DNA from: Blastomussa wellsi
Taxonomy: Eukaryota; Cnidaria; Anthozoa; Scleractinia; Plerogyridae
NCBI GenBank assembly: GCA_947652115.1
Contig: OX393565.1
Location: 18,640,043 to 18,704,042, forward strand
Length of the DNA: 64,000 bases
Reading direction: 5' to 3'
The notes under the pieces were generated by a model. The model had not been told where the DNA came from. It did no database searches and was given only the letters and a program-made list of their open reading frames with translations. Positions 9,492 to 21,700 of this stretch are shown piece after piece (within the stretch, counting starts at the first letter, position 1; every line of letters begins with the position of its first letter). The position numbers were made by a program, and so were the translations under genes.

Positions 9492-10785
9492 CTGTAATTT
9501 GTATATTATATATAACGAGTACTCAACCATTGTAAACTTAAAGCGATGTTTTTCTAGTCTATAATTAAAGAGTTAAACGCAGCGCTACGAGGAAAAGAAA
9601 AATTACGGCGACGACAAGCTATAGTAAACAAGAACTTTATTTAAATAGCGGTGTAAAACACACTGTGTTAATACTTTTTAAAAGAAAAGCTTTTGCTATC
9701 GCATTGAGAAACGTCGCCATAAGTGAATCAACTACTGCGCGCAAATCAACTGGCGAAGTTTTGAACAAAAGTTGTGATAACACAAGGAGTCGGTTCATTA
9801 AACAATAATTACGACGTAAATCCATATTCAAAAGTGAAATATTTACTTTACCCTGGTGTTCCCAAGGGTGCTTGAATTTTCTTAGAACGTCCACGGCTGC
9901 ATTGTATCAAAGCTACAATGAAAGTCTTTCATTTCTTGGCTTTCCCTTATCGACATTTAGTTTGTCTTCGCTCCGCCTGTTGAATGATTTTAGCATTTCC
10001 ATATCATAACTGTGTTCTTAAGGTTTTGCTTGGCGTGTTTCTGATGGCTTTCCTTTCCATAAAGTTCTCAAAAGTACAAAATTGTAGCCAAAACATAAAC
10101 TGTCTTCGAGAGCTTGCAAACTTGCAGCGCCTTGTTTTCACAGCCTCTTTAGAAACCATTTGAATTCCCGCGCTCTGATTGGTTAGGTCGTTCTACTCTT
10201 GATGCTGATTGGTTATATTTTTCACATGTGAAGAAAGCTATACGCGAAGCTGATTGGACGTATCGCTTTTCTCACATGTGAAAATATAGCAGATATAGAA
10301 TTCTATCTGCAAGGTTTATTACCTAAAATTGTCGCTATATATATAAAACAAGTTTATTACCCCATCCAGTGGCAAATAATTTGCAATAATTTTGTAGAAT
10401 TCCGCTTACCTTGTTAAAACAGAAGATGCTTCTCGCCTTGAAAACGACCAACCCAAGGCGATCCAGTTGGTTGCATTTAATACAACAAGTTCGCTTTTCA
10501 GTGGCTTTTGTAAAACCATCCTCGCATTTTTTGACGTCTACTATTCAGCTTTTTTGAGTTTGCCGTTCATCTCCTCAAGGTTGTAGGGCACAACAAAATA
10601 GCGCATCACACATTTCTATTAGCCGTTCTCCTAAATTCTGCTGAGAAATGTCTACTTTACCGATGTAAATCAGCGAAAAAGACGATTTTTAGGCAGAGGT
10701 GGTTTGCTACTTTGTATCGAAAAAGGTCAAAAGTGCTCAAAGTTTTCCCGCGCTTGGCGCACGGTGAACTCAAAATGTTCCCGCC
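9492..10785. other. Non-coding stretch
   Basis: No exon was recognised. It contains repeated 'ctgattgg' and 'tcacatgtgaa' palindromic segments around 10170-10285, likely a small MITE-like repeat. The open frame at 9637-9894 on the minus strand has no recognisable domain or splice context. Confidence 0.4.
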
Positions 10786-10826
10786 GACACCTAGCCTCCT
10801 AACGCAGGCGTTATTAGGGGTGGACC

Positions 10827-11858
10827 ATTTGATTTTTGACGGGGGGGGGGGGGGGGGGTTGTGCAAATCCCCAAAAAAAATATCGAGCACATGTTTCTGG
10901 TTAAAAACAAATTTCTTGCAGAATCCTTAAGAAGGAAAAAAAAATCGAGCAGCCTTAACCTGGGCGTGGCAAAGGATTTTGCGTGATGCGTGACAGCCCC
11001 AAAAGTAGCTGTGAGTCACATGATACAGGACTGGGCATCACATTTTTTGATGCATGAATTGGTATTTTGCAAGCGCGACGCATGATTTACCAATTAGATT
11101 TCCTATTAAAGTGAACCCTCTGATCTAGAAGGATATTATGATTCAAAGATATTCATGCATTCAGATTCCCACCGTAACAGTTGTCATGTGCAGGTATTTT
11201 TGTAACAAAATAAGATTTACTTTATAGAAAACTCTAGATAACTCCAAATACTAAATGCGTATATTGAGAAGCCAGATTACTGTGCAATTTCTCCTTCTTT
11301 GAAGTCCCTCTCTCTTGCTTTGAAAGCAAAAAACAGGATTCAAATAAGATGGAATTTCCAGCTCGCCCTTTGGACAAGTTGGAACCATTATACCCAAGTT
11401 TGAAAGCTTTTCTCAGTAGCATTACGTAATTAGAAAGATAAAAACGTTCACTTGTTCAGTGGGCAAGTGATCTGTCGGGCAAGCCGAGTACAGAGAGTGA
11501 TGCATATAACATCCACTAGCCTGACAGGGAAATCAACTAGCCGCAGGTTAGTGGATATGCATTTCTTTGTACACTGAATAAAGATGAAACTCTGAACTTT
11601 GAAAGAAAGATGTAAACTTCAAAATGCATTGCGTGTAAAGATGGATTTTAATAGCCTAAAGGGTGAATTTTGAGTGGCTGGTGATGGTCAAGTTATTAAA
11701 CTTCAAAATTTGTGTTTTAAATTTCCATTAAAAAAATATCATGCAAGGACAGAAGATTAAAAAAAAAATCCTGCAGGGCTGGAGCAATAAAAAAAAAATA
11801 TCTAGCAGTCTAAAAATCCTGCAACCCCCCCATCAAAAATCAAATGGTCCACCCCTTA
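10827..11858. mobile_element. Non-autonomous DNA transposon with TTA target duplication
   Basis: The left end is GGGGTGGACCATTTGATTTT, followed by a G-run. The right end is its inverse, AAATCAAATGGTCCACCCC. The flanks are TTA on both sides (10824-10826 and 11857-11859, within about 1 base), the 3-bp TWA duplication of PIF/Harbinger elements. Internal sequence is A/T-rich with repeats of 'aaaaaatcctgca' type and has no coding capacity. A related uninterrupted host sequence at about 13558-13605 shows what the site looked like before insertion. Confidence 0.8.
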
Positions 11859-12535
11859 GGGGATTGCGTTACACTTGTCGCCACTAACGCCTGCTTAACC
11901 GGGACCAACATTCCTTTCCGCCGCTTAGCCAATCAGATTTTACCAACTAAAATCCCCACGACGCCTCTCCCGCCGCGAGACACGCGGTGAGATGAAACCT
12001 GCCAGAGACGATTGATTTTGCTACAAGTCGAAGATTTCTCTGGTAAATTCATTTTAGATGAAAGCAAGTTCTGAATTTGAAAAGGGAAGCTTATTTACTT
12101 AAGGGAAGAGAGTTACACTCTCTTATCGACTGGCTACGGTAAGTCGTTTGTTATCAGTGTTTTCGACAGTCTCGTTGATTTTCAGTTTTCATATTTTTCC
12201 CCACAGCTCCGCAAAAAGGCGTACAATCCAGAAACGAATTACTGAAGTTCAGCCAAATGAAAAGCTAGCCTATGGGTCAAAGTTTCCACGTTTCAGACTC
12301 TAAACGACTGCGTAGCGATTTTGGTGTTCAGGAAAATAGTATTTCAAGTGTGTGCGCCGTTCATTAATCGTCGGTTGTTCAAACCCAATATAAAGCAAAA
12401 GGAGGCCTCAAATCAAAGGGGCAATGAACTACTGAAAGGAGAAGTTGAACATATTTTCAAGCCATCCTTTTAACCCTGAAGCACTGGGTTTTATTAGACG
12501 GACTCCGCCAGGACTTCGAGTATTTACTGGACAAA

Positions 12536-12965
12536 ATTATGTACCAAGCTTTTGTGTTACTGCTTCAAATATCAAGAGAAATCTTTTCTAACAACAACAA
12601 ACATCGAAAACAAATTTCGAAGTTCCACGGAATTCCACTGGATCGCTCAAAAGATGTGAGACTTTGCCTATAGCTTGCGAGCTTTTAAATTCATTTTCTC
12701 AGGCTCTGATAAGAAATTGTTGTACCAAAATTATTTACACCTTATTGCAAACTTTTGTGTTACTGCTTCAAATATCTTATCAAGAGAAATCTTTTCTAAC
12801 AACACTAAACATCGAAAACAAATTTCGAAGCCTTCCACTAATTCCCCTGAATCGCTTAAAGGCGATTTTACAAAATGGTACATGTAAGATTTTGCCATGC
12901 AATAGCTTGCGATCTTTAAAATTCATTTTCTCGGGTTCTGATAAGAAATTGTCGTCGGTGTATTT
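12536..12965. repeat. Tandem duplication, about 200-bp unit, roughly two copies
   Basis: Two diverged copies share segments such as cttttgtgttactgcttcaa, agagaaatcttttctaacaa, catcgaaaacaaatttcgaa and aaattcattttctc. One runs about 12536-12720 and the second about 12721-12965. Open frames seen here are by-products of the repeat. Indels between copies break any shared reading frame. Confidence 0.65.
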
Positions 12966-13639
12966 AGAGTAGAAAATAACGCAATATGAATTAAATTATT
13001 CTGGTACGCGATTTTTGTCCAACTTAAATAAATATTACTCGGCTCCCTAATGGATTCCGTCTTAAATCGCTCTGTGGCAAGTTTGTCGAATGAATGATTC
13101 AGCGCGGCTCTTTCCAATTTTACCCTTCGATTTGTTCGCTCGTAAATACCACGGATGTGGACCTCTTTGATGATTTCTAAATGAATTCCGCTTTGCGTTT
13201 TTGAGTTGGCGAAGTCTTTTGTAGCATTTTATAGCGTTGAAATAAATATTTCTGATCCACTGTTGTGTTCAGGGGAGAGAGATCATCTTTCCCAAAATAG
13301 TAACCCTTCCAACTTATGACAGAATCAAAGACTCGCACGTTTACCTCTTGTATTTACAATAAATAATATTTTGGTGTTTCAACAATCGAAATACACCAGA
13401 GTATTGTATCCAATAGCGCCGGCATCCCGAAGAACGGATTCGCGGGAAATTTTATAACGATCGTTTTGAATGCCTCCAGACAATGCTGATTGGTTAGTTT
13501 GTCTAGCGAGTAAGACAATGGGAAAGGAATGTTGGTCGCAGTTAAGCAGGTGTTAGTGGGGACAAGTGTAACGCAATCCCTAATAACGCCTGCGCATGAG
13601 GCTAGCCGACACCGGACTCGTTTCCAAGATGGCAAGCCG

Positions 13640-14920
13640 TCCTCCTGATGCTCTATGCCTGATCGACCAGAGAGTTAGCTATGGGATTAAAAAGTGACAT
13701 GTGGTTAATGTGGTTAATTAAGGTTTTCATTCGGAATTCGAGACCGTCTTGAAATAAACTTTAGGTTCGGTTGGTCGGAAAAGAAAAAAAATATATGAAC
13801 AAAGGCCTCAAGAAATTAATCGCAAAGCTGTCGAATGCCAGGGAGCAGCAACAAGTAACGAGTGAGTTTTCATATTTTCCTCTGACACGGGCGAATAGCC
13901 TGGAAGACTGACACACTGTAATGTTAAAACTAAAAATCTGTATGGGCGAAACGATGTCTACATTTCATATTAAATGTTTGACTGGGTCAAATAACCTTCC
14001 TCGTAACGCCAAACTTTGGGTCGGTCGGACGACGCTAAACGGAGGAAAAAAGGGAATGGCCTAGTGGACATTGTCTCAGTCGCTGGCTACGGCTCTGAAT
14101 CAACTAGTAACATAAGACAATAGATCAAACAGAACTTGACTTTATTAAATAACGCCTTGAAAATTAAAAATTATTTACAGAAATTATTTGTATTCTCTTA
14201 AAATACGACGTGCCATTCTTGGCAGGCCTTTTTTCCAAAAAGAGCGTGGTTTATAGGTGGTTTTCACGTCACGCAAGTATCACGCAAGTTTCACGCACGC
14301 AAGAAATAAAATCGCTCATCCTTCAATAAATTAAGTCAAGAAATTAAAATATCACAGAAGAGTTATAAATAAACAACGTGCCAAAGTTTCGGGTATGTGC
14401 GATATTCCGAACTCGAGTTAATCGTCAAAGTGTATCACTAAAAATTACAGTGTTTAGTAAGGAGACGCCAAGTCGGAGCCCTCTCAGGGGCTCCAACATG
14501 GCGGCCGGAAACCAGTGGAAACATTTGGAGTTTACTTTGGCTCTCTCAAAACGTTTCTTCTCGTTGTTAAACTTGAAAACATTCGCATAGACACTTCCCT
14601 CAACATATCAGTTACTCAGAACTCGAAAACATAAGGGGAATCGATATTTTCGCGCACGTAACATGTTACCCAGAAACAATGCCGATGTCACGCATTGTGA
14701 AAAATCTGAAATTCAAACTGTTCTATTTTCAAAACAAAGCCGTCTACCGAGCAGATAACAGGCCAGCAGATATATGATTAAAAATGACTTTTACCTGATG
14801 AAGTTAAAAACTCAAAATTTTTAATTTTAGTTTTTTATGACGTCACGTGAAAACCAAGAATACCGTTTTGTTTGCCAGGGTAACTATAATTATTTCAGCA
14901 TTAGGCTGAACAGAGCAGTT
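13640..14920. other. Non-coding stretch with a decayed MITE relative
   Basis: No exon was recognised. Near 13755-14064 the sequence (ggtcggaaaagaaaaaaa, then gggtcggtcggacgacgcta, then aaaagggaatggcc) matches parts of the TTA-flanked MITE at 29572-29976. Around 14250-14300 are several 'tcacgcaagt' repeats. A 'tgacgtcacgtgaaaacc' segment is at 14838. Confidence 0.5.
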
Positions 14921-15019
14921 AGTTTAGCCTTCAGTTAGCTTAGGCAGTTTGTGGTTAGTCTTAACACTGGGATTAAGAATTTCTGGCCCGTAAGGCTTGC
15001 AGGACTTGTGAGCCCAGAT

Positions 15020-15465
15020 GCCGCTTAGCCTAATAACACATCGGTTAACACAAATAGCACTCCGGTCAGCCCAACTAGCACTCCAGTTAGCCTGAAGAAC
15101 ATTCCGATTAGCCTTAATAGCACTCCGGTTTAATAGCCTGAATAACATTCTGGTTAACCTGAATAGCACTCCCGTTAACATAAATAGCATTTCAGCTAGC
15201 CTGAAAGCACCCTGATTAGCCTAAATAGCATTCCGGTTAGCCTGAATAGCATTCCGGTTTGCCTGAATAGCACTCCGGTTAGCATGAATAGCGTTCGAGT
15301 TAGCCTAAATATCACTCCAGTTAGCCTGAATAGCACTCAGGTTAGCCAAAATAGCACTCCAGTTAGCCTGAATAGCACCGCAGCTAGCCTGAATAGCACC
15401 GCAGCTAGCCTGAATAGCACCGCAGCTAGCCTGAATAGCACTCTAAACAAGGTAGCACTCTGGCT
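15020..15465. repeat. 21-bp minisatellite array, about 20 copies
   Basis: The unit resembles agcctgaatagcactccggtt with variable bases. The last few copies (about 15368-15440, tagcctgaatagcaccgcagc) are nearly identical to each other, while the left copies are diverged. Because 21 is a multiple of three, the array leaves an open frame (15284-15529) encoding SLNSTxx heptads. I treat that as an artefact. Confidence 0.85.
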
Positions 15466-15703
15466 AGCATACAGGTTCTCATGGTTCCCATCTTGTACAC
15501 ACTACCAGACATATGGGGTTAAAGTTTAGTTACACAGGCTTGCAAAAGAAGAATTGTTTCCATCATTCCACACTGCTACAGTATATATTACTTTAACCCT
15601 GATATTTAGTTAGCAAATTACAGTCAACAATTTCCGACTCCATCCTCAGCCAACTCCTCATTTCATGTGCTTTAAAATTAGCATTTACTAATTATGGCAT
15701 GAG

Positions 15704-18700
15704 TTACTTTGTCTTGGTAAAATCCCTGAATAAAAGCAAAGAGAAGTTTTCAGAAAGCAGGATGGGTGAAAGTCCATGCTTAGAATTGTAAATAGTAGAG
15801 ATTATTTAACGCATTTCCAAACATCAAGAGTGGCAGGCATGATGACCTAATGGTTAGTGCACTGAACTCCGGATCAGATGGTCCGGGTGGGCCACAAGGT
15901 TCGAGGCTTGAATCCACCCCCAAACACCAAGAAGAAAGTTAAAAACTCAACACAGAGCAAAGCAGAACATGCATTAAGTGGAAACCCACCTTACGGCCAA
16001 CCGTAAATACAGCCACCCCATTGTCATGGCCTGACCTTGGTAAAAGCTCAGTAAGTCCCCAGGGGGGTACAAAGTGTACTCCCATATATGGGCTATACAG
16101 GTATGTGCTGCACGATAGGGTATGGCTTTTGAGGTTCTTGGTCCTTAAAATAGGGTATCATTTTTGCCCCTTTTGGCATTGTGTTCCCTGTGTGATCCTT
16201 AATAGACAGCATACATACAGTTTAAATTGTAGAGACTAGAATTTCAGTTTGTGAACATGTGGCTAAACGAAAATGAAATGGTCCACTACAACTGAACTAT
16301 CTGCTAAAATTCCTAACGCTACAGACACGAAATAATTTTGACCCAGTCATGCCATTCTCCCCTTAATAGCGTACCATTTTTTGAGTTTAAGCCTTAAAAG
16401 GCCTCAATTTGTCTTAAATAGGGTTAGGGTTTGAAAACCCCTCACCGCATACCACTAAATGAAATTTATGGGGTATCCACCCCCACAGGAGTACGTCAGT
16501 ATTTAATATGGCTACCCCAGCCATTGTGACCTGTTAGTGACCAGATTAATGGGGTTCCACTGCATTTTTGAAGAAATTCCAGGTGTTCGGAATGCACTCT
16601 CAAACACGATAGTGTTTGGTCACATTTCCAAACACCAAGAAGGAAGTTGAAAATTCGAGGCTCAGTGTAATATTTTTGATTAAATTGACTTCTTTAGGCA
16701 TAACACTTTCTCAAGAGTTTGATATATATCCTCTTATTCAAACACTAAAACTAAGGAGTCAACAAAGAAAAAGACTGGTAAAAATATCCACCGTCACAGC
16801 CTACCTTAAAATTTCTGGAAGCTTTTCGGATTGGTAAATCATCTTGTGGCCATGATGCCCATTTAATTCAATAAATTTGATAGGATCTGCATCAGGGTGC
16901 CTTGACATCTTAGCACTCTCATACAGCTGAAATAGAAACAGCAGAAAAATAAATACAACTGAAAAACATGAGAATATTAAAAAACATTTTGCATATAAAC
17001 TTAAAGTGCCTATGAAGTAAAAAATATCTTAAGCCTATTTGAAAGTCTTTACAAAATGAGGAAGAATGGTGATTTTGTTTTTCAAATATCTTGTTTCATT
17101 CCAGAGATATTCACGTTTTTGTATTATGCAAATGAGATCACCGATGACATCATTAGTGGTTCCAGTGTGGGGTCAAAACACAAAGTGAAGAATATCTTTA
17201 CAAATAATAAAGCAATGCAGTTGAAACTTGGCATGCTTATTGTACCCTAAGAAATACACCACTTGGTGCCTATTTTGATGTTGCTATGGTAACACTTTTG
17301 GTTCCAGTCTCTTTCCTCTCTGAATGCACTATTGCTATTTGTGGCTTTGAAATAAGAGGTACATGAACCTATTTAAACATGTACAATGTCCACATTGTAC
17401 TAGGTCTCCTCATTACCGTTTTGGAAGTGGACAATGTTTGGTAGACATAAAAAACAGTAATTGTCATTGCTGCATAAAAGAGATCTCTATCCAAAAGTTT
17501 TTGCCATAGCAACATCAAAATTGTCACCATGTGGTGTATGTCTTAGGGTACAATACTCATGCCAAGTTTCAACTGTATTGCTATATTATCTGTAAAGATA
17601 TTCTTCACTTTGTGATGTGACCCCACACTGGAACCACTAATGACGTCATCAGTTATCTAATTTGCATAACACAAAAACGGGAATATCTCTGTAACGAAAT
17701 AAGATATTAAAAAAAGAAAAACACCATCCTTCCCCATTTTTGACGGGCTTTCAAATAAGCTTAAGATATTTTTTACTTCATAGGTACTTTAAGCGTCAAG
17801 GTTTGTTACAAGACAAAAATGATAAGGTCTGGATACGACCCTACTGGCTGATAAGGAAGGAGAGCTTATCCGGTTTCTGTAGAATGAAACAACTAGGGGA
17901 ATTTTCTCTCTTCCCTGGATTAGCAAGCTAACTGGATGCGAGTCCACCGCAAGATTACCCCTAGCCGGTGTCCATTAATACACTTAGGGTACTAGGTACA
18001 TTCTAACTCCATTACCTTTTTCCCTAGTTCAAATGATATAATTTCATCATCCCGGTCATGAAGGATAAGTATTGGACAATAAACATTTGCTAACCTAAAA
18101 GAAAATACAACATCAAGATTCAAGTTCTGTACCAGTCTGATGATCCCATGTAGAAAGATGTCACAAAGAACCAAAACGTTCGAAATATATTTCAGCCACT
18201 TAAACAACTCAAGATGGACAGATAGAGTAATTCATTTTATTCTGTATGCAATGTTACTCACCTCTTATCAGTGCGAAAAACTTCCTTTACTTCATCTAGA
18301 ACAGTCTCATTGAAGTATGGCAGGAATTTAAAAGGCTACAATACAAAAGCGTCAATTGTTAACAGGAACTATATAAATTTAGGCCACAAAAAAGACATCT
18401 CAGAGATAATACATGAATCTCTAGATCTGTTTGAAGAGCTATTATATATCTGATCATCAGTTTTGGTCTGAATTTAGGGTGAAATCCCAGGCATCATTCA
18501 CTGGTATGGAAGGCAAAAGGGCACGGTAGTATGTGTGTGGTGGTCAGGTGGTGGTAGTGGTAGGGGGGCTGGGGGGTGGGGTAGTAATGGAGGTTATGAA
18601 GAGACGTCTGTTACTTTCACAATCTGGAACAATCTGGCGATAAGGAAATAAATCTTTTTCCTGGATCTTTTTTTATTTTCATTTTGAAGAGGACAACAGT

Positions 18701-21700
18701 GATTAAATTACATTTCAATGTGACCTTGTGACATGCATGCAAGGCAATGGTTACCATATCAAGGTGCACAACTGCCGGCTTTTACTAGCCAGTTTGGATG
18801 GTGAGTCTGAGACAGCAGAAGTACATAGCATGTAACTTGTTCAGCCATGTATAATGCTGAATTTAATTTAATTTGTGCCATCAAAAATGTTAGATTTCAC
18901 ACATTTTAAGGCAATTAGCTGATTAGGGTCCTTCAATGTTAAATTATGAAAAACTTAAGCCACAGCTACAAGTCCAGCATGTGAGCATACACTCACACAC
19001 TATGAGAAATTTATTGTACAAATATAAATATGATATCAAGCCAAGTGAGCCCAAGTTATACTTACCTTGGTTATCGGGTGTTTGACTGCTCCTTCCCACA
19101 CATTGTTGAAAGGTGCTTCAAGAACAACTCCAAATGGAGGAGAACCTACACAGATAATTAACCCAGTTAATATAGACTAAACTGAGTCATTAGTCAATAA
19201 ATAATATAAATCATGGCTGGAGGGATGGGCTCGAATGTAAATGGTTTCTTGTAAAACCAACCTTCATCACATAATTCTTTTGCAACTCCCCCAGCAACCC
19301 TGAAATGTAAGGTGAACAAAAAGTAATAACATAATAGTCTTTTAACACAACTTACAATTTTGCATTAAATATCATTAATTTTGTTAAAAATTAATCATCT
19401 TTACGTTATATATTAGCCATCCACGGATGGACCTAACCTGCGATCAGGCCAATTTTTTAGACGTTTTCTTTTTTTTTAACTGATGAAGAAGAAAAAAATT
19501 ACACCTGATATATTTATTGAACCGGTCGCCATCCGCCTCCTAAGTCAGCTGTCAAAACCACTGCGGCTTAATTTCGTGGCTCGGATTTCCACCAGGCGCG
19601 AAAAATGCCTGCAGAATAATTCGTTGGACACGCAACGACTATATTTTAAAAACTTCCTCGCATATTAAAAGAAAAATTTATTTGGAAGAAGGTTGCCCTG
19701 GTGTTCGCGGGGTTATTGCAGTAACTTAAACAAATTATTTCTATAACAACATTCGAGTGGGTTTATAACGCGGGCGATTAACATATTTTTAATTTACCGG
19801 TAAACACCTTTAAAATTATTTGAAAAACCCGTTGGACTAAACACCAAAACATCTCCACGCAAACAAATTACACATCTTGTAAGCGTTTAAAAGCACTCTC
19901 TGTGCTCGGGCTTTTGAGAATTATGCCGTAAATTTGTCAGGGTTTCAGCTAAAGCGTTACTTGTAAACATATACGGTACTTTGTCTCGACCGGAAGTCCG
20001 TCATAAGCATTGTTTCAGATGAAAAGCCAAAATCTGCCTTTTTTACATGCGATCTGTACAGGAAATGTATCATGCCCTCCTTCCCAGAGATGATAAGTAG
20101 GGAAGAAGGGCATGATCGCAGGTTAGGATGGAACATGTACTTGCCACTTGGGTTCGCGAACGGTCCCTATAAAATTTTGAAGTGCTCATCACTTGTTAAT
20201 AATTAAACTTTCGTGTGAAATGTTTGGGTGCTCATTTTAATGTGCTTGCGTGTTTTTGACAATTGATTGCAAGACTGGGTTTTAGTTGAGGTAGCTTTTT
20301 TAAGCCCTCAATCCTCGCAAGGTTAACTTTATGCTTTTCCTTTATGCTCATGCTCATAAAGGAAAATGCTTCACTCACACACAAAGCCTATTTGATACCC
20401 CACATGCATCTATTAGCAATTCTGCAGTATCAAACTACATTAATAATTGCTGGTGTTGACTGTCTATTTTTGTTTAATTAGCTAGCTTCCTGCCTATTAC
20501 CCTGAACCTAAAGAGTGACCCCAGATATAAAGAGGTGCCTGAGGACTCTGTGACTTAATCCACTTCCAAGCTGCAATGCCATCCTGGATGAGTCCTGCAC
20601 AGGGAAAGAAATATCTTTAGTCATTTCATTAACACCAAAATTATAATGCTAATGGGTTCTTTGAGGTAAAAATTAATATTAAACGTTTGACTGAAGCCAA
20701 ACAACATATTATTGGACCACATCAAAACTGACCTCACTCACAAAAGTCATAGTTAATACAGCCCTCCAAGTTTATTTTTTTTCCTTAGTGGCCATTTGGC
20801 CACTGACTATTTAAGATTGGTCACCAGTGAAAAATTTTAGTCACTAAAGTTGGCTCAAGAGATCAATCCTTCTTCTCAAATTTAGTCGCCAGCTGGCGAC
20901 TTCTGTTACAATTTAGTCGCCAGCTCCAAACTTTTGGTCACCATGGTGACTAAAATGGTCCCAACTTGGAGGGTTGAGTTGATACATATATTAAATTTTA
21001 ATATATTCTAACTAGGGGTATCAAACATCAATCCTGCATCAACCTGAGTGATAACCAATCTTGGAATATTTGCTATAGCTAGCTGCACATTTCAATTTAA
21101 TCACAGAAGTCACTTTTACAACACCCAACTGATCTGATGTGATCACGCTCAGAACATTGCAAGCAGGTTGTGCATCTTTTGAGTTCAGACTCATCAAATG
21201 TATAAGGCCATATTTATTTTAAAATCTGAATAAAAATTATCGACAAGTAACATAATGCCATTATATTAAGTTACCATGTTCAGAAGGTTTTCCGTCAGAG
21301 TCACCAAAACCTGACAAATATTCAAAGTTAATGAAATAATTAGACATAGTCAATAAATATTTTATCAACTGATGTGAGCCAAAAACTAATACTAACATTT
21401 TCCTCAAGGGCACCTAAGTTCATGAGCTTCTGAGACTAATGTTTCAATTCACTGGCAAACTTTACCAGCTAAAAGAAAAGTTTTTTTTTCACTAGTTAGA
21501 TATATTGATTTCTATCAAGGACTCCTGGGAATTGAGTTATTCCCTGGTTTTTCACTAGCAAAAGTGAATGTAGGAATGTTATCTAAAACCCAATATTTTA
21601 CAAATCCCTGGCTATATAGTTCAAGGCTGACTGTTTATCTTGAGTCAATGGGCCGATCTAATTAATCGGTCAGCGGTCAGCTTCAAAAAAACATGTGACC

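Larger units (their letters stand above)
10785..13622. repeat. Long inverted repeat; left arm interrupted by the MITE at 10827
   Basis: The left arm is 10785-10826 plus 11859-11926 (cctagcctcctaacgcaggc, then gattgcgttacacttgtcgc, then accaacattcctttcc). It matches in reverse complement 13520-13615 (gggaaaggaatgttggtcgc, then acaagtgtaacgcaatccc, then aacgcctgcgcatgaggcta). The arms flank about 1.6 kb without genes. This may be an old foldback or DNA transposon; the outer ends are not sharply defined. Confidence 0.6.

Noticed and set aside
12664..12972. Two overlapping open frames with similar peptides
   Set aside because: They arise from the roughly 200-bp tandem duplication; the peptides repeat in different frames, showing no selection on protein.
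15284..15529. Open frame with SLNST heptad repeats
   Set aside because: The 21-bp minisatellite unit is divisible by three, so an open frame is expected by chance; there is no splice or start context and left-hand copies break the pattern.
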